Part shown: positions 63,568 through 64,000 of the stretch, in pieces
How the letters are laid out: each line of letters starts with the position of its first letter
How positions within the stretch are numbered: the stretch's first letter is position 1
DNA from: Lingula anatina
Lineage: Eukaryota; Brachiopoda; Lingulata; Lingulida; Lingulidae
Assembly (NCBI RefSeq): GCF_001039355.2
Contig: NW_019775479.1
Coordinates: 295,820 to 359,819, forward strand
Length of the DNA stretch: 64,000 bases
Reading direction: 5' to 3'
The notes under the pieces: model-generated
What the model was told of the DNA's origin: nothing
Databases searched by the model: none
What the model saw: the letters and a program-made list of their open reading frames with translations, nothing else
Program-made: the position numbers and the translations under genes

Positions 63568-64000
63568 ATGTACAGACACAGATGTGTCTGTACATATAGC
63601 CATCACCTGCGTCTGTCGTCGTCGCCGTGCACTTTGACCACCGATAACATGATAAGTGAAAAACCATTTTACCTTTTGGCTTGAAACTTACAGAACTGAA
63701 GAGCTTTCATAATATGCAGGTCAAGTTCGAAAATCAGCATAATATGGCCATCTATATGGAAGTTATGCTGTTTTTTCACATTTTTCAGCATATATGCAAC
63801 ACCGATAACACGATAAGTGAAAAACCGTTTTACCTTTTGGCTTGAAACTTATGGAACTAATGAATATACATAATACGCAGGTCAAGTTCGAAAATCAGCA
63901 TGATCGGGCCATTTTTATGGAAGTTATGCTCTTTTTTCATTTTTTTATGTACAGATAGCCATCATCTGCGTCTGTCGTCGCCGTTGTCGCTGTCGTCGCC
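63568..64000. repeat. satellite-like tandem array, about 161-bp period, running off the right edge
   Basis: A near-palindrome, TGTACAGACACA then GA then TGTGTCTGTACA (63569-63594), leads into TAGCCATCACCTGCGTCTGT. Two units follow, starting CCGATAACATGATAAGTGAA (63641) and CCGATAACACGATAAGTGAA (63802), each with TTTTGGCTTGAAACTTA and CAGGTCAAGTTCGAAAATCA. TAGCCATCATCTGCGTCTGT with CGTCGCC repeats then recurs at the end. An inverted fragment lies at 55170-55245. Confidence 0.85.

Noticed and set aside
1-64000. CRISPR arrays, operons, prophage or other bacterial systems
   Set aside because: The split genes, introns and repeat types are eukaryotic; the bacterial-type peptidases themselves contain spliceosomal introns.

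Overview
This is a 64-kb piece of an animal nuclear genome. It is AT-rich, its genes are split by many short GT-AG introns, and it is full of microsatellites and small non-autonomous DNA transposons. The conserved genes (SLC6 transporter, phosphoglycerate kinase, PLRG1, a kinesin, a C16orf87/UPF0547 homologue) are metazoan in content. The dense MITEs, a decayed LINE fragment and a cluster of thermolysin-type (M4) secreted peptidases suggest a marine invertebrate, lophotrochozoan or non-vertebrate deuterostome. I cannot name the species from the sequence alone.

Layout. 0-2.6 kb (minus): 5' part of an SLC6 Na+/Cl--dependent transporter that continues beyond the left edge. 2.6-18.3 kb: no convincing gene. 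It holds a 1,966-bp inverted-repeat element with a target duplication (itself split by a second MITE), a 428-bp assembly gap, an 88-bp-arm inverted-repeat element and simple repeats. 18.4-32.0 kb: three M4 metallopeptidase genes. The first (minus) and second (+) are divergent. The second (+) and third (minus) are convergent and very similar. All share a phase-1 intron in the signal-peptide codons, a propeptide, a variable linker, a basic (furin-like) site and a complete HEXXH...E catalytic domain. 35.0-41.3 kb (minus): complete 11-exon PGK, with a relic copy of exon 6 in an intron. 41.7-47.1 kb (+): complete 13-exon PLRG1, head to head with PGK. 48.5-59.8 kb (minus): an N-terminal-motor kinesin whose exons for the switch I/II part of the motor cannot be found here. 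60.2-62.3 kb (+): complete 5-exon C16orf87 homologue, head to head with the kinesin. 63.6-64.0 kb: satellite-like repeat with a related inverted copy inside the kinesin gene.

How the genes work together. The housekeeping genes form two divergent pairs (PGK/PLRG1 and kinesin/C16orf87) that probably share short bidirectional promoters. PGK is glycolytic and PLRG1 is a spliceosomal WD40 protein; no shared pathway links them. The M4 cluster is the accessory part: a local expansion of secreted zymogen proteases from a family that is mainly bacterial. All exon coordinates were assembled by hand from splice signals, reading phase and similarity to families I know. No database search was run.
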